This document shows, in pieces, positions 8,354 through 16,558 of a stretch of DNA of 64,000 nucleotides; the stretch's first letter is position 1; the number at the start of each line of letters is the position of its first letter. A model generated the notes under the pieces. That model worked only from the letters and a program-made list of their open reading frames with translations. It did not search any database and had not been told where the DNA came from. Location: the NCBI RefSeq assembly GCF_005145025.1, contig NZ_CP039697.1, forward strand, positions 372,001 through 436,000. Reading direction: 5' to 3'. The position numbers and the translations under genes are program-made. This DNA comes from Novosphingobium sp. EMRT-2. GTDB taxonomy: Bacteria; Pseudomonadota; Alphaproteobacteria; Sphingomonadales; Sphingomonadaceae.

Positions 8354-10507
8354 TCAGTTGGTATTGAGGCGGAACGTCACGCCGATCGTGCGCGGGCGCG
8401 GCCCCGCGAGCAGCGTGGGGCCGTTCGCCGAGGTCGGTCCGCGCAGGTCGGAGAGATTATCGCCGAACAGACGCACCTCGTAGCGGTCGAACCGCACGCC
8501 GATGCTCGCTTGATAGAGCTCATACGGGTTGATCTCGTTGACCGTGGCGTCGCCAAGGCGCGACCGGCCCACGAACGTCGCGGAGCTGGTCGCAAAGAGC
8601 ACCGCATGGCCGATGTCATGCTCGTAGGTGGCGTCCAGGCGGAAGTTGTGCGTCGGCGTGTTGAGCAGGCGCAAGCCATTGGCAATCCGCGGATCGGCTC
8701 CCGAAAAGGCGGGCAGGACGCGCGTGAACTTGGAATTGTTGACGTTGCCGATGGCGTTCAGCGTAAGCCCCCGCAGCGGGGTGCGCCAGGACAGTTCCAT
8801 GTCGATGCCCTGCGCCTTGCCGTCGCCCAGATTGGCGAAGGCGGACAGGCCGATCGAGGTGTTGAAGGCGCTCTGGATGTTCGTGTACTTGATGTCGTAG
8901 AGGCTGACGGCCACGTGCAGCGCGCCATCCAGCAGCGATCCCTTGGTCCCCACTTCCAGGTTGCGCAGCTTGTCCGGTGTCAGCGAGATGCTGCTCGGCA
9001 CGCCATCGGCGATCACCGCGTCGGCCTGCGCCTTCGATTGCAGGATGCCGCTGCGGAAACCGGTGCCCGCGTTGAAGAACAGCATCCAGTTCGGCGAAGG
9101 ATTGATCGCCAGGTTCGCCCGCCAGGTCAGCGCATCGGGCGTAGCCTTGCTGGTCACGCCCACCCCGTTCGAAACCGAATCCGACGAACGGTGATCCTTG
9201 AAGTAGCGCAGCCCGACGAGCGGGACGACCTTTCCGCCGAACAGCTCGTAGCTCACTTCCGAAAAGACCGCCGCGTTTTCGGTCTTGGTGATCGTCCGCC
9301 CGTTCAGCGCGAGCGTCGGGAACGTCAGATTGAACGTATAGAGACTGCGCGCGTTCTGGTAGTACACGCCCGCGACGCCCTTGAACGGGCCGGCCCCGTT
9401 GGTCGCGAGACGCAGTTCGTTGACGAAGCTGCGCGCATCGCCGCCGTTGTTCAACACACCGATGCCCAGCGGCGCGCCAAGGTTGAGCCCTACCTGGAAA
9501 CCGCCGGGCAGCGACTTCTGGTACGACGTCGCGTTGGTCAGCGTGAAATCGCCGATCTCGCGCTCGATCGTGTTCGAGACATACCACGCGCGCCGGCGGT
9601 CATAGCCGACCACATCGCCCTGGTACGCGGCGTAGGGCGGATCGAGCGAGTTGATCACGTTGAGGTACTTCTGGTCCGTGCTGAAGTACCAGCCCCGCGC
9701 GCGCACTGTCGTCAGTTCGTCCGGCTTCCACAGCAGCACCGCCTGGATGTCCTTGGAGATGACGTAGTTGGCGTCCTTCTCGCGCGGGGTGCCGGTCGGC
9801 GCGCCCGAATAGATGTCCGCGGTGCCCGCGCGACGGTCGTAGCCACCGCTGATGCGCAGTGCGAGCTTGCCCGGTACCAGCGGAACCGAAAAGGCGCCTG
9901 CCCCGCGATAGTTGGGATCGCCCGCCTCGCGCGTGCCCGAAAGCTCCAGCTCGCCCGCGTAGGTGATCTTCTCGAGATCGGGATTCTTGGTGTGGTAGAT
10001 GATCGTGCCGGCCGACGAACCAAGCCCGTAAAGCGTGCCCTGCGGCCCGCGCAGGACTTCCACGCGATCGATGTCGAAATACTGGACCGGCGGTGCCGCC
10101 TGGTTGTTCGGCACACCGAACGGTGTGTCATCGAGGTAGTAGCCGATCAGGCCATCGCCGATCGGGCCGCCCGCGCCCGAGCCACGGAACGAGAAGATGC
10201 GATAGCCGGCACCGATTTCCTGTGCCTGCGATGCGCCGGGGATCAACTGGATCAGGTCCGCACCGTCGCGCACGTTGCGCTGCTTCAGCGTATCGCCGCT
10301 GAACGCCTGGATGGCGAGCGGCACCTTGTCGAGCCGGACCGAGCCGGACTTCAGCGCGGTAACGACGATTTCCTCCGCGCTGGGCGCATCGCTCGCCTTG
10401 TCGGCGGCGGTTTCCTGCGCGTGCGCGGGAGCAACCCCGCAAGCCGCTATCGCCGCGGCACACAGCAGACGTGTGTGGAGAAACTGGATATGCCGGTGAG
10501 CCTTCAT
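8354..10507 (-). CDS. TonB-dependent outer-membrane receptor (LacI-locus TBDR)
   Basis: A protein of 717 residues with a signal peptide (ending VAPAHAQE), a TonB-box-like EEIVVTA, a plug domain (DTLKQRNVRDGADLIQ, VEVLRGPQGTLYG) and a beta-barrel ending in FRLNTN. ATG 10507 follows AAGGGAGG; an upstream in-frame start at 10549 would place the operator inside the coding region. The family imports large or scarce ligands across the outer membrane using TonB energy. The ligand is probably the acylated sugar handled by the neighbouring esterases and GH68 enzyme (inference). A LacI-type operator lies 24-41 bp before the start. Confidence 0.93.
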   Translation of the reverse strand: MKAHRHIQFLHTRLLCAAAIAACGVAPAHAQETAADKASDAPSAEEIVVTALKSGSVRLDKVPLAIQAFSGDTLKQRNVRDGADLIQLIPGASQAQEIGAGYRIFSFRGSGAGGPIGDGLIGYYLDDTPFGVPNNQAAPPVQYFDIDRVEVLRGPQGTLYGLGSSAGTIIYHTKNPDLEKITYAGELELSGTREAGDPNYRGAGAFSVPLVPGKLALRISGGYDRRAGTADIYSGAPTGTPREKDANYVISKDIQAVLLWKPDELTTVRARGWYFSTDQKYLNVINSLDPPYAAYQGDVVGYDRRRAWYVSNTIEREIGDFTLTNATSYQKSLPGGFQVGLNLGAPLGIGVLNNGGDARSFVNELRLATNGAGPFKGVAGVYYQNARSLYTFNLTFPTLALNGRTITKTENAAVFSEVSYELFGGKVVPLVGLRYFKDHRSSDSVSNGVGVTSKATPDALTWRANLAINPSPNWMLFFNAGTGFRSGILQSKAQADAVIADGVPSSISLTPDKLRNLEVGTKGSLLDGALHVAVSLYDIKYTNIQSAFNTSIGLSAFANLGDGKAQGIDMELSWRTPLRGLTLNAIGNVNNSKFTRVLPAFSGADPRIANGLRLLNTPTHNFRLDATYEHDIGHAVLFATSSATFVGRSRLGDATVNEINPYELYQASIGVRFDRYEVRLFGDNLSDLRGPTSANGPTLLAGPRPRTIGVTFRLNTN

Positions 10508-10530
10508 TGTACCCTCCCTTGTTTTGCAGT

Positions 10531-10548
10531 TGAGTAATCGATTACGCA
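10531..10548. promoter_or_regulatory. LacI-family operator, site 2 (TBDR promoter)
   Basis: TGAGTAATCGATTACGCA, nearly a perfect palindrome around ATCGAT, 24-41 bp upstream of the TBDR start codon. It shares core and arms with sites 1, 3 and 4. Its position fits repression of the TBDR transcript. Confidence 0.7.
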
Positions 10549-10592
10549 TTTGATGTCAAACCATGCACGGAAGCGGAACGCCCCTGCGACCG

Positions 10593-11693
10593 CTATGTCC
10601 CGGGCCGGTCCCCACTCGCCTTCAGGAAAGCGGCCCCCAGGGCGAGCTTCCACGAAGCAGTGAACGTCCGGGCCGCGCGGGATGCCGGCGCGATGAAATC
10701 GAAACCGTGGTAAGCGCCGGGAACGACCAGCATCTGCGTCGGAACGCCCTGCCGGATCAGCGCCTGCGCATAGGCGATATCCTCGTCGACGAACAAGTCG
10801 ATCGCGCCGACGCCAATGAACGCCGGCGGCAGACCGGCCAGGTTCTCCACCCGCGCCGGCACCGCGCCCGGCGGAACCGAGGCCATGCCGGCGGGCTGCC
10901 CCAGCAGGCTGGTCCAGCCGACCACGTTGCCCGCCTCGTTCCAGCCGATCGTTCCGATGAACGGCGGAACATGCCGGGTGCTGCCGGTGCGATCATCGAG
11001 CATCGGATAGATCAGAACCTGAAAACACAGCGGCACGCTCGCCCGATCGCGCGCAGCGATCGCCAGCATGGCCGCAAGCCCGCCCCCCGCGCTTTCTCCC
11101 TTGATCGCAATGCGATCCCGATCAACGCCCAGCTCCTCGGCATTGCCGTGCAACCATACCAGCGCCGCGTGACAATCCTCGAGCGGGCCGGGAAACCGCG
11201 TCTCGGGCGAAAGGCGATAGTCGACTTCCACCACCACGCAATCCAGTTCCTCGGCGAGGGCTTGCGATGCAGGAAAGGTGTCCTCCATCCGGCCCACTAT
11301 GAAGCCGCCGCCGTGGATATGCAGCACCGCCGGTCGCAGCACGCCATCGCGCCGCGCCCCGATCACCGCGACGCCGACATCCGGCTGGCCTTGCGCACCG
11401 GGCACCCGCCGAAGCTCGACCGCCGGCGCGGGCGACGGCAGCGCGGCGGGTGGGGGCGGCGCTTTCGCCCGCATTCCAAGGATCGCCTTGTGATCGAGCG
11501 GATCGGGCAACGGGCGGGAAAGGATCAGCTTCGCGCCTTCACGAAGTTCCGGATCGACCATCGCCAGTCCGTCCGAATCGGTGCTTGCGATCCCGGAACG
11601 GGCCACCGCCTGGCCAGCGCCGGCCGTCAACATTGCCGGTGCAGCCGCCGCTCCCAGCGCGGCGATGCCGAACGTTCTGCGCGTGAAATCCAC
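10593..11693 (-). CDS. Tat-exported HSL-family alpha/beta hydrolase (esterase)
   Basis: A protein of 366 residues with a twin-arginine signal (DFTRRTFGIAALGAAA). Hormone-sensitive-lipase family motifs are HIHGGGFIVG (oxyanion), GESAGGGLAA (nucleophile Ser), AIDLFVDEDIAYA (acid) and VPGAYHGFDF (His). It is a clear paralogue of the product of 12948-14009; the two share the LYPMLDDRTGS-type segment. It is transcribed divergently from the esterase gene at 11826, with two LacI-type operators between them. Predicted to hydrolyse short or medium acyl esters in the periplasm. Confidence 0.9.
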   Translation of the reverse strand: MDFTRRTFGIAALGAAAAPAMLTAGAGQAVARSGIASTDSDGLAMVDPELREGAKLILSRPLPDPLDHKAILGMRAKAPPPPAALPSPAPAVELRRVPGAQGQPDVGVAVIGARRDGVLRPAVLHIHGGGFIVGRMEDTFPASQALAEELDCVVVEVDYRLSPETRFPGPLEDCHAALVWLHGNAEELGVDRDRIAIKGESAGGGLAAMLAIAARDRASVPLCFQVLIYPMLDDRTGSTRHVPPFIGTIGWNEAGNVVGWTSLLGQPAGMASVPPGAVPARVENLAGLPPAFIGVGAIDLFVDEDIAYAQALIRQGVPTQMLVVPGAYHGFDFIAPASRAARTFTASWKLALGAAFLKASGDRPGT

Positions 11694-11738
11694 CAGCCAT
11701 CCTCTCTGTCGCTCGCTCCTTCAACCGGAAGCGCACTT

Positions 11739-11755
11739 TGCGTAATCGATTTCTT
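11739..11755. promoter_or_regulatory. LacI-family operator, site 3
   Basis: TGCGTAATCGATTTCTT, 46 bp upstream of the esterase start at 11693. It has the strong left half-site TGCGTAATCGAT and a degenerate right arm. Confidence 0.6.
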
Positions 11756-11773
11756 ACACCTTGCGATCGATAA

Positions 11774-11789
11774 TGCAATCGATTACGCA
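11774..11789. promoter_or_regulatory. LacI-family operator, site 4
   Basis: TGCAATCGATTACGCA, about 37 bp upstream of the esterase start at 11826. A further ATCGAT (11766-11771) lies just before it. Two operators about 35 bp apart in this divergent promoter could allow joint repression of both genes. Confidence 0.65.
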
Positions 11790-11825
11790 TACTTTCATCG
11801 GATAGCGCAGGAGAGGAACGAGCGC

Positions 11826-12935
11826 ATGACCAGACCGACAAGGGGTGCAAACCCTATGCTACGCGCGATCGTGGCGCTGCTGGCTTTCCTCCAGGGTCCG
11901 CCCTTGCTCCACGCGCAAGAGACCGCGCCCCCGCAAGTCCGCGTCGAGGACGACGGAACGGTCCACGTTCCCGCAATGACAGTGCCGGTATCGGCGATGC
12001 TCAGCCCGGAAGCGAAGCGCTATGTCGCCGATCATCTGAAGGCGATGCAGAATCCGGAACAGGTCCGCCAGAACAACGGCGTCCCGGTGTTCATGGAGCC
12101 TTACCTTACCGAAGCCAAATCGACGTTCGCCTATGACATGACCGAACGCACGCTCGGCGGCGTCCGCGTGTTCGACTATGCGCCCAAGGCTGGCATTGCC
12201 GCCAAGAACGCGCGCCGCGTGCTGATCAACCTGCACGGCGGCGGCTTCATGGGCTGCTTCCCGGCCTGCGCCGAACTCGAATCCATTCCGGTGGCGGCGC
12301 TAGGCCAGGTGCGCGTGGTTTCCGTCGATTACCGCCAGGGGCCGGCCTACCGGTTCCCCGCCGCCAGCGAGGACGTGGCACAGGTCTATCGCGAACTGCT
12401 GAAAAGCTATCCCGCCGCGAACATCGGCATCTACGGTTGCTCGGCCGGCGGCATGCTGACGGGCATGGCGACCGCTTGGTTCCAGAAGCATGACCTGCCA
12501 AGGCCAGGCGCGGTTGGCATCTTCTGCGCCGGCCTTACCACCTCGGCGAACGGCTTCGGGGGCGATGCGGACTATATGACGGCCGCTGTCGGCGAAGCGC
12601 GTCCGGCCCCGAAATGGCCCGCCAGCACCGATGCGCCATGGACCGCACTGCCCTACTTCGCCGGCGCCGATCCCAAGGACCCGCTCGTGTCGCCCGGATC
12701 GTCTGACGAGGTGCTGCGGCAGTTTCCGCCCACGCTGATCATCACCGCGACGCGCGGCTTCGAGTTGAGCTCCGCCGTCAAGACGCACAGCCGCATGGTG
12801 GCTCTGGGCGTGGATGCCGACCTTCATGTCTGGGAAGGCCTGTTCCACGGCTTCTTCTACAAGCCGAACATGCCGGAATCACGCGAAGCCTATGACGTGA
12901 TGCTGAAGTTCTTCGACAAGCATCTCGGGCAATAG
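11826..12935 (+). CDS. Secreted alpha/beta hydrolase (HSL-like esterase)
   Basis: A protein of 369 residues with a Sec signal peptide (MLRAIVALLAFLQGPPLLHAQ). The hydrolase shows INLHGGGFMGCFP (oxyanion), YGCSAGGMLTG (nucleophile Ser), a C-terminal acid region and GLFHGFFY (His). Either ATG 11826 (after AGGAGAGGAA) or ATG 11856 (after AAGGGG, starting directly with the signal peptide) may be used. It is divergent from the Tat esterase and probably regulated by the same LacI operators. It is less similar to the two Tat HSL paralogues than they are to each other, suggesting a different acyl group or position. Confidence 0.87.
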   Translation: MTRPTRGANPMLRAIVALLAFLQGPPLLHAQETAPPQVRVEDDGTVHVPAMTVPVSAMLSPEAKRYVADHLKAMQNPEQVRQNNGVPVFMEPYLTEAKSTFAYDMTERTLGGVRVFDYAPKAGIAAKNARRVLINLHGGGFMGCFPACAELESIPVAALGQVRVVSVDYRQGPAYRFPAASEDVAQVYRELLKSYPAANIGIYGCSAGGMLTGMATAWFQKHDLPRPGAVGIFCAGLTTSANGFGGDADYMTAAVGEARPAPKWPASTDAPWTALPYFAGADPKDPLVSPGSSDEVLRQFPPTLIITATRGFELSSAVKTHSRMVALGVDADLHVWEGLFHGFFYKPNMPESREAYDVMLKFFDKHLGQ

Positions 12936-12947
12936 GCGCCCCCGCGA

Positions 12948-14009
12948 TCAGGCCTGCGCGCCAAAGGCGGCGTGCAGGCTCGATTTCCAGGCTTGGGTGA
13001 ACTCGCGCGAAACGCGGGCCTGCGGCACCACGAAATCGAAGGCGTGAAAGGCGCCGGGCGTGACGTGGACCCGCGTGGGCACCCCGGCCGCGATCAACCG
13101 CCGCGCGAAATCGAGATCTTCCTCGACGAACAGGTCCAGCGCGCCCACGCCGATGAAGGAGGAGGCCAGCCCCTCCACGTCGGCAACGCGCGCCGGGACG
13201 CTGTTTTCAGGCACTTTGGCCGATCCTGCGGGAACGCCGAGAAAGCAGGACCACCCGAACCGGTTCGCCTGAGCCGACCAGCCGACCGTGCCAATATGTG
13301 GCGGCGCGGTTCGCGTTGATCCCGTGCGGTCATCGAGCATCGGATAAAGCATGACAAGGTGGCAGACGCGCACCTTGCCGCGATCGCGCGCCATAAGCCC
13401 GACCAGCGCGGCAAGCCCTCCGCCCGCGCTTTCCCCCATCACGGCGATCCGTGCGGGATCGATGCCGAGCGGACCGGCATTCGCCGCCATCCATTCGAGC
13501 ACGGCATAGTTGTCGAGCACAGGACCGGGGAACGGCGTTTCCGGCGCCAGGCGATAATCGACGTTGACCACCACAGCATCGAATTCCGCCGACAGCATCT
13601 GGCAAAACGCGGTCATGTTGCGCGCCCGACCGGAAATCATGCCCCCGCCATGGATGTGGAGAATAGCCGGGCGGCCCGCGCCGGAAGGCTTCGCGCCAAT
13701 GACCTCGACCGCGACATCGGGCGCCCCGGCCGGGCCGGGGATCGTCCGCAACGCCACGGAGGGTGCGGGCGCATCGAGGAGCGGCGGGGGAGCCCACGAG
13801 GCCCGCATCGCTGGCAACGTCTCGCGCGTGGGTGGTGGGAACGTCTGGCGCAACATCCCGCGCGCCGCTTTGCGCAGCTCGGGATCGAACAGGTCCACGG
13901 GGTCCGGCCCGCTCTGCGCCAGCGCGCGCGTGAAGCCCGCGCTCTGCGCGACAAGGCCCGTCCCCAGACAGGCGGCGCCCCAAAACAGATCTCTGCGAGT
14001 GAACTGCAA
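12948..14009 (-). CDS. Tat-exported HSL-family alpha/beta hydrolase (paralogue)
   Basis: A protein of 353 residues, paralogous to the product of 10593-11693. It has a twin-arginine signal (FTRRDLFWGAACLG), HIHGGGMISG, GESAGGGLAA, LDLFVEEDLDFA and PGAFHAFDF. I chose TTG 14009 because GGGAGG lies five bases before it; a GTG at 14024 in the same frame lacks such a site. It ends 12 bp from the convergent esterase gene at 11826-12935. This is the fifth esterase of the locus. An ATCGAT at 14032 upstream may be a weak LacI half-site. Confidence 0.88.
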   Translation of the reverse strand: MQFTRRDLFWGAACLGTGLVAQSAGFTRALAQSGPDPVDLFDPELRKAARGMLRQTFPPPTRETLPAMRASWAPPPLLDAPAPSVALRTIPGPAGAPDVAVEVIGAKPSGAGRPAILHIHGGGMISGRARNMTAFCQMLSAEFDAVVVNVDYRLAPETPFPGPVLDNYAVLEWMAANAGPLGIDPARIAVMGESAGGGLAALVGLMARDRGKVRVCHLVMLYPMLDDRTGSTRTAPPHIGTVGWSAQANRFGWSCFLGVPAGSAKVPENSVPARVADVEGLASSFIGVGALDLFVEEDLDFARRLIAAGVPTRVHVTPGAFHAFDFVVPQARVSREFTQAWKSSLHAAFGAQA

Positions 14010-14165
14010 GCAAACCTCCCACACCGGACTGGATCGATAGCACAGCAGGCTTCTCGCCGGAACTCGGCGCGAGCAGCCATGACATCCCTGCGGTGGATAG
14101 GGGCCTAACCACGGGCAACGCTCGCTACCGGGGCGGCAAGGCGACGAAAGCCGGATTCAATAATT

Positions 14166-14187
14166 TGACAAAAATAGTTTTTCGTCA
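14166..14187. promoter_or_regulatory. TetR operator family 1, site a
   Basis: A 22-bp inverted repeat, TGACAAAAAT at the left and TTTTTCGTCA at the right, 46 bp before the kinase-like gene. It aligns base for base with sites at 24285 and 27170. The latter lies between a TetR gene and its divergent neighbour, so this gene probably belongs to the same regulon. Confidence 0.65.
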
Positions 14188-14233
14188 CATTTCTACTTAG
14201 GGTCGCGCCAAGGCGGCACGGGGAGAGAGAGGA

Positions 14234-15355
14234 ATGGTCGACGATAGCGCGCTCGCTGCAAGCCGGGCGATTACCGGGGCAACGCAGGGCGGAAACGACG
14301 AGAAAGTCGCCGAACGGCTCAGGGCCTTTCTGAACCGGCAAGCGGCGCTCGGCGGAAACATCGGTGCGATCCGGATCGACGCGGGGCGCCGTTCGGCCGG
14401 CGCCTCCAGCGGGACGATCCTTTTCGACGCCGACATTGAGGGCGAAAACCAGCCGCCGCTGCGGCTCGTGTTCCGTTACGATCTTGGTGGCGCGTTCTTC
14501 AGCCAATATTCGTTGCCGCCCCAATTCGCGATCATGCATGGCCTGCACGCGCGCGGGCTTCCGGTTCCGAAAGCGCTCTGGCTCGACGCCGATGGCGCGG
14601 TGAACGGCAAGCCCGGATTGTTCATGGAACGGATCGAGGGGATCGCGCCAAGCACGATGCCGTTCAACGAAGGCCCCTATATGGCCGTGGACGCGGCCGG
14701 GCGGCACGCCATGCTGCTCGAAGCGGCGCGGACGCTGGCGCGGATACACGCGACCTCTCCCGATGGCCTCGCCGACGCGCATTTCGCACAGCGCGGCGGC
14801 GATGGTTCTTATCTGGATCGCGAGATCGGCTGGACACTGACCGAGCTGCGGCGAACGATCCCTCCTGCAGCGCAGGATGCAAAGGCGGATTTCTACCGCG
14901 ACATTCGCGAAACACTGGAGTCGGTCGCCGACTGGCTGACGGCGCACGCGCCGCGCCACCGCGCCCCGGAACTGGCGCACGGCGACGCGAACATATCGAA
15001 CTTCATGTACGGCGAGGACGGCAGGGTCGTGGCGCTGCTCGACTGGGAACTGGCGCATCATGGCGTCGGCGAAGCCGATCTTGCCTATCAGATCGCCGGG
15101 ATCGCGCATTTCGCGCTGCTCGCGCCGCCCGTCGATGGCATTCCGACGCCCGACGAGATGATCGCGGCCTACCGGCATGCGCGCGGAAAGCTCGACGACT
15201 GGGCGTTCGCGCACGTTCTGGGCGAGTGGCGCCTCGCGGTCTTCGCCGCGATGGGCATGAGCCGCCTGCCCCCTGAACTCGAAGACGTCGAACGCACCTA
15301 TTGGACCGCCACGCGCAAGCGGCTCGCGGCGCTGGTCCCGGGGATCGGCGCATGA
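14234..15355 (+). CDS. APH-type phosphotransferase family protein (kinase-like)
   Basis: A protein of 373 residues with the aminoglycoside-phosphotransferase/choline-kinase fold: catalytic-loop motif LAHGDANISNFMY followed by the metal-binding Asp in VVALLDWELAHHG. Members near CoA-linked degradation genes are often ACAD10/11-like kinases acting on hydroxyacyl substrates; that role is known for some family members but is inference here. The start follows GGGGAGAGAGG. Its stop overlaps the next start by ATGA, so the two are translationally coupled. A TetR-type operator precedes it. Confidence 0.83.
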   Translation: MVDDSALAASRAITGATQGGNDEKVAERLRAFLNRQAALGGNIGAIRIDAGRRSAGASSGTILFDADIEGENQPPLRLVFRYDLGGAFFSQYSLPPQFAIMHGLHARGLPVPKALWLDADGAVNGKPGLFMERIEGIAPSTMPFNEGPYMAVDAAGRHAMLLEAARTLARIHATSPDGLADAHFAQRGGDGSYLDREIGWTLTELRRTIPPAAQDAKADFYRDIRETLESVADWLTAHAPRHRAPELAHGDANISNFMYGEDGRVVALLDWELAHHGVGEADLAYQIAGIAHFALLAPPVDGIPTPDEMIAAYRHARGKLDDWAFAHVLGEWRLAVFAAMGMSRLPPELEDVERTYWTATRKRLAALVPGIGA

Positions 15356-16362
15356 TCCCCGCCGGGGACATCATCGTCCTGCCGGTCGAGGACGAATGGC
15401 CGCACGCCCCCGAACCCGACGCGCATTGGCAGGAAAGCGTGGTTCTCTGCTTTCAGGACATCGAGCAGGAATTGGGCGGCTTCATCCGGATCGGCCACCA
15501 CCCCAACCTGGGGACCGGCAATTGCACGTTCGGCGTGGTGGCGCCGGGCGTCGGCTACAACCGTTCGCGGATCGACGTGCCGATGCGCGAGGGCGACCGC
15601 TTTGCGAACGGCTTCGCGATCGACGGCTTTCTGACCGCGATCTTCGACAGCGCGACCAATCGCTGGATCGCCGAGGACGATGATTGCGCGCTCGACCTGC
15701 ATGTCGAAAATCTTCATCCGCATTATGATGCCTGGGCCTTGTCCGGCCTGACCGGTGGCTTTCGCGAGAAGTTCGCGGCGATGCACACCGAGGTTGCGGG
15801 GCGGGTCCGCGGAACCATGCGGATCGGCGACCGGACATGGACGGTCGACGGCTTCGGGCACCGCGATCACAGCTGGGGGGTGCGCAAGCACGACGATCCC
15901 GAGGCCGCGCTCGCCACCTTCTTCTGGCTCGTCGGTTCGTTCGGCCCCGACCTGATCTTCAGCATGAGCGAATCGATCACCTTTTCGGGCACGCGCAACC
16001 GCACCGGCTTCGTGATCCGCGATGGCGAACTGGCCCGCCCCCTCACGCGGGATGCGCGCTTCGGCGTGACGCTCGATGGCATGACGATGCGCGATGCGCG
16101 CGTGACCTTCGACGCCGCCGCGCTCGGCACGCACACGATCGACCTCGAAGGTTTCGGCAATGTCGTCCTCGGCATGGGCGGCCGCTATCTCGAGGTTGGC
16201 ATGCCGGCGCGGGGGTACTGGAACGGTCGCACCGGCGGGGTTCACCTCAGCATCATGTTCAATGCGCGCGGCGGAACCGGCCAGCCACCGATGCTGTTCG
16301 GCACCTCGTCCGCCAACGGGCTTTACCGCGAGCAGGCCTTTCAGGAGGTCCGGAAACGCTAG
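15352..16362 (+). CDS. CrtC/AttH-like lipocalin-fold protein (DUF7064-like), function unknown
   Basis: A protein of 336 residues with no signal peptide. The motif GHRDHSWGVRKHDDP near residue 170 resembles the conserved His/Asp/Trp signature of CrtC/AttH-type double-lipocalin proteins (carotenoid hydratase and relatives); I recall such proteins being listed as DUF7064, but that name is not certain. ATG 15352 overlaps the preceding stop. Pairing with a kinase-like gene suggests the two act on the same, probably hydrophobic, metabolite. No specific reaction can be assigned. Confidence 0.65.
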   Translation: MIPAGDIIVLPVEDEWPHAPEPDAHWQESVVLCFQDIEQELGGFIRIGHHPNLGTGNCTFGVVAPGVGYNRSRIDVPMREGDRFANGFAIDGFLTAIFDSATNRWIAEDDDCALDLHVENLHPHYDAWALSGLTGGFREKFAAMHTEVAGRVRGTMRIGDRTWTVDGFGHRDHSWGVRKHDDPEAALATFFWLVGSFGPDLIFSMSESITFSGTRNRTGFVIRDGELARPLTRDARFGVTLDGMTMRDARVTFDAAALGTHTIDLEGFGNVVLGMGGRYLEVGMPARGYWNGRTGGVHLSIMFNARGGTGQPPMLFGTSSANGLYREQAFQEVRKR

Positions 16363-16463
16363 CGCGCGGAGAGATTCCGCTTTGGGGATAACCGCTCTCC
16401 GGGGTCGGCGACAAAGGACCGAACTCCGCCATAGCCGTCGTTCAAGGATCGAGAATCGCTTTT

Positions 16464-16518
16464 CGACAACGGCATTCGTTCATTTTGTCGAGCGCAGGCA
16501 TGCTGGTCGAGCCAGCAT
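16464..16518. promoter_or_regulatory. Inverted repeat and hairpin before the amidohydrolase operon
   Basis: CGACAA (16464-16469) and TTGTCG (16485-16490) form an inverted repeat with arms like the TetR family-1 operators but wider spacing. A 7-bp hairpin, ATGCTGG-TCGAG-CCAGCAT, follows at 16500-16518. Together they may mark a separate promoter and leader for the three genes from 16559 in this 196-bp gap. Confidence 0.35.
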
Positions 16519-16558
16519 CGCCATTGACCAGAATCTCCACCACTGAAATGCTTTAGGG

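Noticed and set aside
8096..10537. An 813-codon plus-strand open frame antisense to the TBDR gene
   Set aside because: No recognisable domain; the minus-strand TBDR is unambiguous.
10563..12935. A 790-codon plus-strand open frame
   Set aside because: Its first 420 codons are antisense to the Tat esterase gene at 10593-11693 and cover two operators. Only the part from 11826 has a signal peptide and hydrolase motifs.
16380..16418. GGAGAG/CTCTCC pair as a terminator after the CrtC-like gene
   Set aside because: The loop is about 21 bases and no T-run follows, so it is too weak to call.
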